Of a DNA stretch of 64,000 nucleotides, positions 35,257-42,960 are shown piece by piece (positions within the stretch are counted from its first letter, which is position 1; each line of letters begins with the position of its first letter). Origin of the DNA: a virus; IMG/VR virus record IMGVR_UViG_3300047552_000145, positions 17,267-81,266 of that record; one strand, written 5' to 3'. The translations under genes were made by a program, and so were the position numbers. The notes below the pieces were generated by a model, which ran no database searches, was not told the origin of the DNA, and worked only from the letters and a program-made list of their open reading frames with translations.

Positions 35257-35552
35257 AATATATTGCCAAAGCTATTGAATCGCTTGCGCCAAATTCTAAA
35301 TGGATTCTACACGAAAGCGACTTGAATAAACTTGAGTGGGTTGAGTGTTCTAAAAAACCAACTAAACAACAAATTATTGACGAGTCGATTAGATTAGAAG
35401 AACTCGATAAGCAAAACGAGTACAGAACATTAAGATCTAAAGAATATCCATCTATCGGTGATCAATTAGATGCCCTTTTTAAAGCTGGTGTATTCCCAGA
35501 AGAAATGGCTGCACAAATCCAAGCGATCAAAGATAAATATCCAAAACAATAA
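35253..35552 (+). CDS. Tail-fibre-associated small protein (YPSIGDQLDALFK family)
   Basis: The 99-residue protein contains EYRTLRSKEYPSIGDQLDALFKAGVFPEEMAAQIQAIKDKYPK, a motif found in many small phage proteins encoded beside tail fibres. The N-terminal part (WILHESDLNKLEWVECSKKPT) resembles the first half of the protein at 41228, which carries the related YKSVGEQMDMMFKELAATG motif. These may be fibre assembly chaperones, but that is inference. Its ATG overlaps the stop of the preceding fibre gene. Confidence 0.65.
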   Translation: MKYIAKAIESLAPNSKWILHESDLNKLEWVECSKKPTKQQIIDESIRLEELDKQNEYRTLRSKEYPSIGDQLDALFKAGVFPEEMAAQIQAIKDKYPKQ

Positions 35553-35564
35553 TGGAAAAATAAC

Positions 35565-36971
35565 ATGGCATTGTTAACAGGTCAATCAGCCCCTAAGTTC
35601 TCCCAATACACATCTGATCAATTCGCTGGTAATGGAACAACTACTACATTCACTTTATCTAGAGTACCACCATCAGCAGCTTCGTTGATAGTCACGATTG
35701 ATGGTGTAAAACAACACACATCAACATATTCAATTGGTAGTGGACAGGTTTCCTTCACGGAAGCGCCACCTGCTGGATCTTCTATTGAGTGTATTGCTCT
35801 AACTGCTTCTGGTCTCACTATCACCCCAGCAGACTCGAGCGTTTCTTCTGCATCTATCGTTAATGGTAACGTCACTGTTCAAAAATATGACGTTGCAAAC
35901 TCTAATGGTACTGGGGCTATGGTAATTCCTTCTGGTACTAACGCTCAACGACCAGGAAACACTATTGGTTATTTCCGCCACAATGTTGATCGTAAAGCCA
36001 TTGAATTTAACGATGGTACTGGGTGGCAAGTTGTAAAGAGTTTAGTAAATACAACTGGCGGTACTGTCGTAGAAACTCCAACTTATAGACTACATGCTTT
36101 CTTATCCAGCGGAACATTCTACACAGATACTGCAATGAACGTAGACGTTCTATTGGTAGGCGGTGGTGGTGCTGGTGGTCAAGGTTATGGTGACCAAGAT
36201 ACTGGTAAAGGTGGCGGTGGTGCTGGTGGTGTTGTTTATAAACAAGGTCACTCTATCACTGCAGGGTCATACCCGATTATTGTCGGTGCTGGTGGTGCTG
36301 GTCGTAGTCACGGGTGGAACAGCGCAACAACTTCTGGTATGAAGGGTGATAATTCCATAGCGTTCGGTGTGACTGCTCTTGGCGGTGGTGGTGGCGGTGC
36401 TTCTGATAATTATGCTGCTCCGACATCTGGTGGTTCTGGTGGTGGTGGCGGTGCAAGAAACGGTACTGATTCCAACACTCAAGGTGCGGCTTCAATTCAA
36501 ACCACCTTTGCTGGTTGGACAACCAAAGGTAACTCTGGTGGTTATGGTGGCGGTAACGGTAACTATGGCGGTGCTGGTGGTGGTGGTGCTGGTGGCGTGG
36601 GTGGAACACCTGTTGTTTCTGTAAACAACTCTACTGGCGGCAATGGTGGTATCGGCGTTGACTTATCTGGCATCTTCGGCAATTGGTTTGGTGAAGGTGG
36701 TTGGTTCGGTGGAGGTGGCGGTGGTGGAAGCTATTCTACTTCTGCGTTGTTAGCACAAAGCTCAGGTGGTCAAGGTGGCGGTGGTAATGGCGTTTCAGCC
36801 AGAGAATATTCAGCTGGCGCTGGTGTTTTCAGCATCAACAGAATCAACGGTCTACCAGGAACTGGCGGCGGAGGTGGTGGTGCCTCTGAAGATGCTGCTC
36901 TAAAAGCATGGTGGGGTTCTTGCTCTGGTTCTGGTGGATCAGGTATTGTACTAGTAAAAGTTTATCTATAA
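35565..36971 (+). CDS. Glycine-rich tail adhesin, 468 residues
   Basis: Residues 15-75 carry the fibre module FAGNGTTTTFTLSRVPPSAASLIVTIDGVKQ. The middle is VPxGTxAQRPxxTIGYFRHNxDxKxIEFNDGTGWQVV (near residues 125-165), a short fibre repeat common in marine phages. From residue 185 a glycine-rich domain begins (NVDVLLVGGGGAGGQG) and continues to the end with poly-Gly blocks separated by variable segments. T2/T6-type gp38 adhesins use such Gly blocks as packed poly-Gly helices and place receptor-contact loops between them. The final GSGGSGIVLVKVYL strand is the usual end. Confidence 0.75.
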   Translation: MALLTGQSAPKFSQYTSDQFAGNGTTTTFTLSRVPPSAASLIVTIDGVKQHTSTYSIGSGQVSFTEAPPAGSSIECIALTASGLTITPADSSVSSASIVNGNVTVQKYDVANSNGTGAMVIPSGTNAQRPGNTIGYFRHNVDRKAIEFNDGTGWQVVKSLVNTTGGTVVETPTYRLHAFLSSGTFYTDTAMNVDVLLVGGGGAGGQGYGDQDTGKGGGGAGGVVYKQGHSITAGSYPIIVGAGGAGRSHGWNSATTSGMKGDNSIAFGVTALGGGGGGASDNYAAPTSGGSGGGGGARNGTDSNTQGAASIQTTFAGWTTKGNSGGYGGGNGNYGGAGGGGAGGVGGTPVVSVNNSTGGNGGIGVDLSGIFGNWFGEGGWFGGGGGGGSYSTSALLAQSSGGQGGGGNGVSAREYSAGAGVFSINRINGLPGTGGGGGGASEDAALKAWWGSCSGSGGSGIVLVKVYL

Positions 36972-36980
36972 GGTTAGAAC

Positions 36981-37295
36981 ATGGCACATTTCGCAAAAGT
37001 TGAAAATGGAATTGTTACACAGGTTATTGTAGCTGAACAGGATTTTATTGATAGTGGAGCAGTTGGTAATCCATCGATGTGGATTAAGACTTCTTATAAT
37101 ACCCATGGTGGAGAATATTTTAACAACTTCACAAAGTCTGTAGAAGGGCAAGGTCTCCGTAAGAATTTTGCAGCAGTAGGTTACACGTATGATAAAGACC
37201 TAGACGCATTTATCCCACCAAGACCTTCCGAAGAAGCTACTCTAAATTTACAAACATGCTTATGGGAACTCCCAGAAGAACCAAAAAATAATTAA
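36981..37295 (+). CDS. Conserved small fibre-region protein (AHFAKVENGIV family)
   Basis: The 104-residue protein opens with MAHFAKVENGIVTQVIVAEQDFI, followed by SMWIKTSYNTHGGEYF and LRKNFAAVGYTYDKDLDAFIPPRP. Proteins of this style are frequent in marine phage fibre loci and I recognise the pattern, but not a function. It follows a glycine-rich adhesin by nine bases, with AGGTTAG before the ATG, and precedes an S74 chaperone gene. A partner or assembly factor of the adhesin is possible. Confidence 0.65.
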   Translation: MAHFAKVENGIVTQVIVAEQDFIDSGAVGNPSMWIKTSYNTHGGEYFNNFTKSVEGQGLRKNFAAVGYTYDKDLDAFIPPRPSEEATLNLQTCLWELPEEPKNN

Positions 37296-37303
37296 GGTAA
37301 ACC

Positions 37304-37756
37304 ATGGCACTTACAAAGGCATCATCTGGAGTTTTAACTCCAAACCCACAAACTAACTCAGTTGGCGTTGGAACTGCAGCTTCAGGCACTGCTGGTGAGA
37401 TTAGAGCAACCAATCAGATCACTGCATTCTATTCTGATAAAAGATTGAAGACTGAAGTTGAACAGATTAAGAACGCTTTAGAAAAAATCGAACAGTTAAC
37501 TGGAGTGGTTTATACACAGAACAAATTAGCTGAGAAGTTTGGTTATAACAACTATGAAGAACAGGTTGGTCTTTATGCTCAAGACGTAAAGAAAGTTCAA
37601 CCTCAAGCCGTCAAACCTGCTCCATTTGATATTGCAGAAGACGGTTCTAGCAAGTCTGGTGAAAACTATATGACTGTTCAGTATGATCGTTTGATTCCAT
37701 TAATCGTAGAAGCAATTAAAGAACTAAAAGAACGAGTTGATAAGTTAGGAGCATAA
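37304..37756 (+). CDS. Nearly bare S74 intramolecular chaperone protein
   Basis: Of 150 residues, only about 40 precede the S74 domain, which starts at AFYSDKRLKTEVEQIKNALEKIEQLTGVVYTQ and ends in the coiled coil KELKERVDKLGA. The Ser-Asp (SDKRLK) at the expected cleavage site is conserved. The short N-terminal stub (TPNPQTNSVGVGTAASGTAGEIRATNQI) resembles a fibre end piece. If cleavage works as in endosialidases, only a ~40-residue peptide would remain; alternatively it acts as a chaperone in trans for the adjacent adhesins. It is a paralogue of the domain at 30678-31901. Confidence 0.8.
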   Translation: MALTKASSGVLTPNPQTNSVGVGTAASGTAGEIRATNQITAFYSDKRLKTEVEQIKNALEKIEQLTGVVYTQNKLAEKFGYNNYEEQVGLYAQDVKKVQPQAVKPAPFDIAEDGSSKSGENYMTVQYDRLIPLIVEAIKELKERVDKLGA

Positions 37757-37757
37757 A

Positions 37758-38423
37758 ATGTCCGTAACTTTAACTAATACTGGCATCACCTTCAGTGATG
37801 CTTCAGCACAAAACACTAAGGTAGATACTACCACAGACTCTGGTAGCCTCATCAAAATTGATACCTATACTTCTGGCACTTCCACTTGGTATAAACCAGC
37901 TGGTTGCAAGAAAGTTATGGTTCAAGTTTTAGGTGGTGGCGGTGGAGGCGCATATCATTGCGAGTCTGGCGGTGGCGGAGGATATGCCGAGAAAGTCATT
38001 GACGTCTCTGCTGTTAATGCAGTTTCTGTTACTGTTGGTGGTGGCGGTGGTAGTGTCGTTTACTACGCAGCTGGTGGCAATGGTGGTACTTCTTCGTTTG
38101 GTTCTTATGTTTCAGCCTCTGGTGGATACGGTGCCAACCAACACGTCGCTCATACTGGCGGACACGGTGGTTATGGTAGTAATGGAGATATTAACGTCTA
38201 CGGTGGTACTGGTACTGGACATGGTTCTAGTGGTTCTAGAAGTGCTATCGGACGTGGAGGCGAAACATTTTTTGGTACTGGACACTCAGTATCTCACAAT
38301 GCAAACTATGGTGCAGTTGGCTACTCTGCCCCAGGAGCAGGTGGCGCTGGTGGACCATCAAATGGTGGTTGGTATGGCTCATCTGGTGCAGCTGGCATCG
38401 TTGTAGTTTATTCATATACATAA
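37758..38423 (+). CDS. Glycine-rich adhesin A (221 residues)
   Basis: After a short N-terminal region (LTNTGITFSDASAQNTKVDT), the protein is a single glycine-rich domain from residue 35 on: STWYKPAGCKKVMVQVLGGGGGGAYHCESGGGGGYAEK, then GGNGGTSSFGSYVSASGGYGAN, a GTGTGH junction, a variable stretch and GAAGIVVVYSYT. The two Cys flank the first Gly block and recur in the two paralogues that follow, so a disulfide or metal site may be conserved. It is the shortest of three tandem paralogous tips and likely a receptor-binding protein. Confidence 0.75.
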   Translation: MSVTLTNTGITFSDASAQNTKVDTTTDSGSLIKIDTYTSGTSTWYKPAGCKKVMVQVLGGGGGGAYHCESGGGGGYAEKVIDVSAVNAVSVTVGGGGGSVVYYAAGGNGGTSSFGSYVSASGGYGANQHVAHTGGHGGYGSNGDINVYGGTGTGHGSSGSRSAIGRGGETFFGTGHSVSHNANYGAVGYSAPGAGGAGGPSNGGWYGSSGAAGIVVVYSYT

Positions 38424-41224
38424 GGTATGTATGGCAATAACATTTGGTAAATCAGAAATAACTATCCCACAAAAAGCTCTATGTGTTCATTTGGATGCAG
38501 GGAACCCTGCATCATATCCAGGAGCAGATGGTGGTGGAACAACTTGGTATGATCTAAGCGGTCTTAATAATAACTTTAAAGTAGATGCCCGTGCGTATAA
38601 TCCATCTGGCGTTAAGTACATGGACTTTACTGGTCAGTATGGTTTAGCAAAATCAGCTAACCCAAACGATGTAGGTATTGTTGGTAAAGAACAAGGAAAC
38701 GCAACTATTATTGTTTGGACACGTATTTTAAATAATACAACCAACTGGAGAACTCTAATTAGAGGTGCGACTAGTACCAGCGATCATCACATTATATGCG
38801 GTGGACCATCAACACCAGGGTGGTTGATTGGTATGTATGACAACCAAAACGGTTCTGGTTTTAATAGCACTGGTTATAGTCAACAAAGTTTACCCAACTA
38901 TGGAACATCTAACTGGGTTATGATGATTTTCCGATTCGGGTCAAGCGCACCAACTCTTAGATTAAGTTTAAATGACACACCAGGAACTATTGTTGGTTCA
39001 AACAATTCCAACAACGCTGCATTTAAATATGGGTTTAATTCCCTCGGCGGTTATGGTAATAATAACGCCAACGCCAATCCATTAGATGGTGGTCAGTATT
39101 GGGGTGACATTGCTTGGTTTGCTTGTTGGAATAGACAACTAACGGACGCTGAGTGTTTACAAGTTTACAATGCAACAAGCCCTAGATTTCATGGAACTAC
39201 TCAACAATATCAAGGTAAAGTTACATATCAAGATTCAACAGATCAAGTAAATACTGGCGGGTTGTCTAGAGGTGAAATTATTTCCATCACTTCATATGCA
39301 TCTCCTGGGACATTTACTTGGACAAAACCAGAAGGTTGTACCAAAATTACAGTTAAGGTAACTGGTGGTGGTGGTGGAGCAGCTGGATATTGTGAATCTG
39401 GTGGTGGTGGTGGCTACGCTGAGAAAGAAATTGACGCAACAAACTTGACAACAGTTTCTGTCACAGTTGGCAGTGGTGGTAATAGTGTTGGATATTATAC
39501 TGGTGCAGGTAATGGTGGAACTAGTTCTTTTGGTTCTTATGTTTCTGCTTCTGGCGGATACGGTGCCAACCAAAACTACAGTCACTCTGGTGGTGCTGGT
39601 GGTGTGGGTTCAGGTGGACAGATCAACTTATATGGTGGTGGTGGCACTGGACACGCCAATAGCCATGGCTACTACCCAGGAGGCACTGGAGGTGGCTCGT
39701 TCTGGGGTGGTTCTTCTGCCGTCCGAAGAGATACAACTTCTAATAAATTGTATACAGGCGCATGGGGTTCTGGTGGACCAGGTGGTCGCACTGATGATGG
39801 TGGCGGTGGTAGCACTGCATATGGTGAGAACGGTATCGTTGTAGTTTACGCTTATAAGTAATAATATGCCAGTACAACTTAAAAAATTAAACAATCTGAA
39901 CTTGCTCGATTTGTCTACTTGGACAGTTGGGCAAAACACAGTTGCAAACTTTCCAATCAACGGCGCAATTGCAGAGAACAATAGAATCTATGACACTGGT
40001 CCATATGGTCAATCTGTTTTAGTTTGGGGCACATACCCAACTGGTGGTAGTGATGCCGATGGTGGTTGGGAAGGTACATACGTTATGATAGATAACACTA
40101 AAACATACAGATATTCTGTATGGGTTAGAAGAACATCTAGCACTAGCGCTGGTACTTTCTATATGGGGTGCCATTCTAATGGTTCTGGAGACGTATATGG
40201 TCTTCACGATGGCGCATCAAATACTAATCCATATTTTGATTATAGAAGCACAAGCTATTTTAGTCAAAACCAGTGGTATCTAGTTGTTGGTCACATCTTT
40301 CCGCATACTACTCCAACTGGCACTGCACCGCATAACGATACTGGTATTTGGACTAAAAAGGGTGGTAAGATTTTCGGCAATCAAGGAAATATTCCTTGGG
40401 ATTGTAAATGGAGTCCTTCTGCAAATGCTGGTATGCACAGAACATACCACTATTACTGTGGTGATACAACAACACGCTTACAATTCTACTCTCCAAGGAT
40501 AGAATTGGTTGACGGCAATCAACCAACTATTGAACACCTGTTAAACATAGATTTAACAAATCCATCAGTTCAACCAGAAGCTATTGTTTATAGCGACGGC
40601 ACACCACAGGCTACTTCTGCAAACACCCCAACTAAAGATCACGGAGAGATTATCTCGATGTCATCTTATACTTCATCTGGAACATATACTTGGACCAGAC
40701 CAACTAACTGCACTAAAGTTTTAGTTAAGGTTGTTGGTGGCGGTGGTGGAGCAGCTGGATATTGTGAATCTGGTGGTGCTGGTGGTTATGCAGAAAAGTT
40801 AATCAGCGTAGAGAACGTGAATAGCGTAACAGTAACAGTTGGCGGAGGTGGTAGCAACACAGGTTATTACGCAGCAGCTGGTAATGGTGGTACTTCTTCA
40901 TTCGGTTCTTATGTTTCTGCTTCTGGTGGTTATGGTTCTAACCAGAACATCAGCCACACGGGTGGTTATGGTGGTGTGGGTTCAGGTGGCGATATTAACT
41001 TGTATGGTGGTGGTGGCACTGGACACAGTAACAGCATGTCCCATGGTGCAACTGCAAGAGGCGGTCGATCATATTTCGGCGGAGCTTCTGGTTTAAATAG
41101 AGCATCCTCTGGATCAACAGTTGGCACGGCGGCACCAGGCGTAGGTGGTCCAGGGGGGCGAACTAACGAGAACTGGGCTGGTGGTGTAGGAACTGCTGGA
41201 GCAGTATTTATTTGGGAGTATAGG
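37866..41224 (+). repeat. Three dispersed copies of the glycine-rich adhesin domain
   Basis: Copies of about 550-570 bases lie at roughly 37866-38420, 39292-39858 and 40663-41224, at the 3' ends of adhesin genes A, B and C. Several stretches are close to identical in DNA, for example the part encoding GGTSSFGSYVSASGGYG (37.9-41.0 kb) near 38083, 39513 and 40882. They could recombine with one another. Confidence 0.85.
38431..39861 (+). CDS. Glycine-rich adhesin B with LamG-like domain
   Basis: Residues 15-255 look like a concanavalin/LamG-type sandwich: LDAGNPASYPGADGGGTTWYDLSG, YMDFTGQYGLAKS, ATIIVWTRI, WLIGMYDNQ, GDIAWFACWNRQLTDAECLQVYNA. This fold usually binds carbohydrate. The final 185 residues are the glycine-rich scaffold shared with adhesins A and C (GGGGGAAGYCESGGGGGYAEK, FGSYVSASGGYGANQ, GGGGTGHANSH), with a variable block before GENGIVVVYAYK. 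The combination suggests a two-domain receptor-binding protein. Confidence 0.75.
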   Translation: MAITFGKSEITIPQKALCVHLDAGNPASYPGADGGGTTWYDLSGLNNNFKVDARAYNPSGVKYMDFTGQYGLAKSANPNDVGIVGKEQGNATIIVWTRILNNTTNWRTLIRGATSTSDHHIICGGPSTPGWLIGMYDNQNGSGFNSTGYSQQSLPNYGTSNWVMMIFRFGSSAPTLRLSLNDTPGTIVGSNNSNNAAFKYGFNSLGGYGNNNANANPLDGGQYWGDIAWFACWNRQLTDAECLQVYNATSPRFHGTTQQYQGKVTYQDSTDQVNTGGLSRGEIISITSYASPGTFTWTKPEGCTKITVKVTGGGGGAAGYCESGGGGGYAEKEIDATNLTTVSVTVGSGGNSVGYYTGAGNGGTSSFGSYVSASGGYGANQNYSHSGGAGGVGSGGQINLYGGGGTGHANSHGYYPGGTGGGSFWGGSSAVRRDTTSNKLYTGAWGSGGPGGRTDDGGGGSTAYGENGIVVVYAYK

Positions 41225-41227
41225 TAA
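39866..41227 (+). CDS. Glycine-rich adhesin C with CBM-like N-terminal domain
   Basis: The N-terminal 240 residues (LNLLDLSTWTVGQNT, NTKTYRYSVWVRRTSSTSAGTFYMGCH, NQWYLVVGHIFP, RLQFYSPRIELVDGNQ) follow the strand plan of carbohydrate-binding or galactose-binding beta-sandwiches. The C-terminal part (from about residue 268) is the same scaffold as in A and B: YTWTRPTNCTKVLVKVVGGGGGAAGYCESGGAGGYAEK, FGSYVSASGGYGSNQ, GGGGTGHSNS, then a unique segment and GAVFIWEYR. Its unrelated N-terminus and shared C-terminus suggest module exchange with B. Confidence 0.75.
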   Translation: MPVQLKKLNNLNLLDLSTWTVGQNTVANFPINGAIAENNRIYDTGPYGQSVLVWGTYPTGGSDADGGWEGTYVMIDNTKTYRYSVWVRRTSSTSAGTFYMGCHSNGSGDVYGLHDGASNTNPYFDYRSTSYFSQNQWYLVVGHIFPHTTPTGTAPHNDTGIWTKKGGKIFGNQGNIPWDCKWSPSANAGMHRTYHYYCGDTTTRLQFYSPRIELVDGNQPTIEHLLNIDLTNPSVQPEAIVYSDGTPQATSANTPTKDHGEIISMSSYTSSGTYTWTRPTNCTKVLVKVVGGGGGAAGYCESGGAGGYAEKLISVENVNSVTVTVGGGGSNTGYYAAAGNGGTSSFGSYVSASGGYGSNQNISHTGGYGGVGSGGDINLYGGGGTGHSNSMSHGATARGGRSYFGGASGLNRASSGSTVGTAAPGVGGPGGRTNENWAGGVGTAGAVFIWEYR

Positions 41228-41689
41228 ATGAAAAGAGCATTAATTAGTTTAATTGAAATTGGTAGAGTTTGTGAAGTTGTAGAACAAGGAAGAGAGTTCG
41301 AAACAACTTCTGATTTTAAATGGGTTGATTGCCCAGACGATGTTTTAACATCACATACATACGATGAAAGCACTAATACATTCACGCCACACAACCCTCT
41401 GGCGATCCCAGGGTTTGTTGAAGAAGGTTACAGAGTTGCTCGTCAGATCGCATATAAGAGCGTAGGTGAGCAAATGGATATGATGTTCAAAGAATTAGCC
41501 GCGACTGGAACTATTGCGCCAGATGGTCCTTGGGCTTCTCACGTCGCCCAAGTAAAAGCCACTATCCCGAAAGATGATCCAGCAGCAGTTATGGAATGGA
41601 ATAAACAACACGCTGCAACTCTAGCTGCCGCTACTGTCGCTGCACCTGCACCAGTAACCGAACCAACTAGCCAAAATCTACCAACATAA
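41228..41689 (+). CDS. Tail-fibre-associated protein, paralogue of the 35253 gene
   Basis: The 153-residue protein starts one base after adhesin C. It has ISLIEIGRVCEVVEQGREFETTSDFKWVDCPDD at the N-terminus and GYRVARQIAYKSVGEQMDMMFKELAATGTIAP in the middle, related to the YPSIGDQLDALFKAG motif of the protein at 35253. A Ala/Pro-rich tail (AATLAAATVAAPAPVTEPTSQN) ends it. It is the last gene of the adhesin cluster; a role in fibre maturation is inferred only from company. Confidence 0.65.
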   Translation: MKRALISLIEIGRVCEVVEQGREFETTSDFKWVDCPDDVLTSHTYDESTNTFTPHNPLAIPGFVEEGYRVARQIAYKSVGEQMDMMFKELAATGTIAPDGPWASHVAQVKATIPKDDPAAVMEWNKQHAATLAAATVAAPAPVTEPTSQNLPT

Positions 41690-41692
41690 ATA
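41685..41692 (+). promoter_or_regulatory. Late promoter candidate CATAAATA before the U32-like/halogenase pair
   Basis: The octamer overlaps the end of the preceding gene. Predicted start near 41698 leaves a 27-base leader with GTGAGGTG before ATG 41725. It implies that the pair is made late, with virion proteins. Confidence 0.55.
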
Positions 41693-41724
41693 CATTATAA
41701 CAATTTAGTGAGGTGAACGTTTTT

Positions 41725-42960
41725 ATGAATAAATTCTCTAAGAGATTTTCTGTTGCGCATTTTGATAGATTTAGTGGTGAATATGAAGACTTCTATTATA
41801 GGGTCATGAAGAACGCTGATCCAGCGTACTTGGATAACATCCACGATGTTTATTTTGGTAAGTATTTTGAATATGAATACAAGGGTGAGGTTAAACGATG
41901 TGGTAACGCCATGGGTGTTCAAGCATCAGACGCCCAAGTAGATTATTTGTTTAAACTACAAGAAGAAACTGGTGTTGAAATATCTTTAACGTTCAACACA
42001 GTTGAAGTTCCAAACGAGGTTGTATTTGATCACGACATTCGCGCTAAGTTCGTTGAGTGGATTGGTTCATATTATGATAGAGGTTTAAGGTCTTGTACAA
42101 TCAGCTCAGAGCATATTATGCGCACGGGTGAATTACAAGCTAGATGTCCAGACATGCGTTGGAAGTCTACTGTAAATCAGATTGTGGCAGACGCACAGCA
42201 ACTAATTGACTATGCATACCTTGGTTATAATACAATTCTGCTAGACCGTTCTTTAAATAGAAACATTAAAGAGCTTCGCCGTATTCGCGAAGCTCAAAAT
42301 TATCTAAACAGCAAAAACCCTCAAAAGAAACTACTAACATCTCTATTGGTGGCGGAGTCTTGCATCTATAGATGCCCGTTCAAGAAAGAACACGACGCTG
42401 TTGGTGAACATATCAGTACAGAATACTTTGCTGGACCAGCGAACCTTTCATGTAACGGATGGAGAGGTCTACAACAATTCGCAGAACTACCACGTTCAGG
42501 TATTGACTTGGTTGCCAACGACGCTACTATGTTTAACAAGTTCTTTGATTTAGTTGATATTTTTAAATACTCTGGTCGTTTGACAGTCCCAGCAACCAAC
42601 TTAGAAGATACCGAACACCTAAAGGCAGTTTGGTTCTATAAGGGTGGCGACAGGTTTAAGCAGGTTATTAAGTTCGCAAACGAAACAGTTTATGCTGATA
42701 ACTTTCAAGATATTGTTGAAAATAACTTAATGCCAATCCACGAATGGGTTCCAGGATGGGTTGATGTAAGGACTGTAAAGGGTGATTACACAAAAACCTT
42801 CAAAGGATACAACGGCATTTGGACAACTGAAGGTGGTAAAAAACTAGAGAAGTTGTTATCTTCTTGTAGAAACCAATGTTGGGATTGCCACGAGTGCGAG
42901 CGTACTTTTGGATTCCAAGACATTGACTCAGCATTACAAATAAGGAAAGAATTTAAATGA
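41725..42960 (+). CDS. U32-like, cysteine-rich protein coupled to the halogenase
   Basis: The 411-residue protein has TIM-barrel-like strand/helix alternation and a segment resembling the peptidase U32 group (TrhP, RlhA, UbiU/UbiV): STVNQIVADAQQLIDYAYLGYNTILLDRSLNRNIKELRRI, then a Cys site SCIYRCPFK (Cys213, Cys217) and Cys243. The end carries a second cluster, Cys381-x3-Cys385-x2-Cys388-x2-Cys391, which could bind iron-sulfur or zinc. Many U32 proteins are Fe-S hydroxylation factors. The family assignment is from pattern only. ATG 41725 is chosen over GTG 41713 because GAGGTG is spaced correctly. Its stop overlaps the halogenase ATGATG start. Confidence 0.45.
   Translation: MNKFSKRFSVAHFDRFSGEYEDFYYRVMKNADPAYLDNIHDVYFGKYFEYEYKGEVKRCGNAMGVQASDAQVDYLFKLQEETGVEISLTFNTVEVPNEVVFDHDIRAKFVEWIGSYYDRGLRSCTISSEHIMRTGELQARCPDMRWKSTVNQIVADAQQLIDYAYLGYNTILLDRSLNRNIKELRRIREAQNYLNSKNPQKKLLTSLLVAESCIYRCPFKKEHDAVGEHISTEYFAGPANLSCNGWRGLQQFAELPRSGIDLVANDATMFNKFFDLVDIFKYSGRLTVPATNLEDTEHLKAVWFYKGGDRFKQVIKFANETVYADNFQDIVENNLMPIHEWVPGWVDVRTVKGDYTKTFKGYNGIWTTEGGKKLEKLLSSCRNQCWDCHECERTFGFQDIDSALQIRKEFK

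Noticed and set aside
35565-41227. Diversity-generating retroelement as the source of adhesin variation
   Set aside because: No reverse transcriptase, no template/variable repeat pair with adenine-specific changes and no C-type lectin-like end is visible in the window; copies differ throughout, as by ordinary divergence and recombination.
36267-41394. Long antisense ORFs in the glycine-rich adhesins (for example 36277-36609 and 40966-41394, minus strand)
   Set aside because: They mirror GGT/GGC-rich codons of the real genes as His/Pro/Thr-rich repeats, have no ribosome-binding sites and lie fully opposite conserved coding sequence.
41725-42960. Radical SAM enzyme, from the C-x3-C-x2-C motif at residues 381-388
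   Set aside because: The motif is at the extreme C-terminus, whereas radical SAM motifs sit near the start of the barrel, and there is no GGEP-like motif. A cluster-binding accessory site or zinc site is more plausible.
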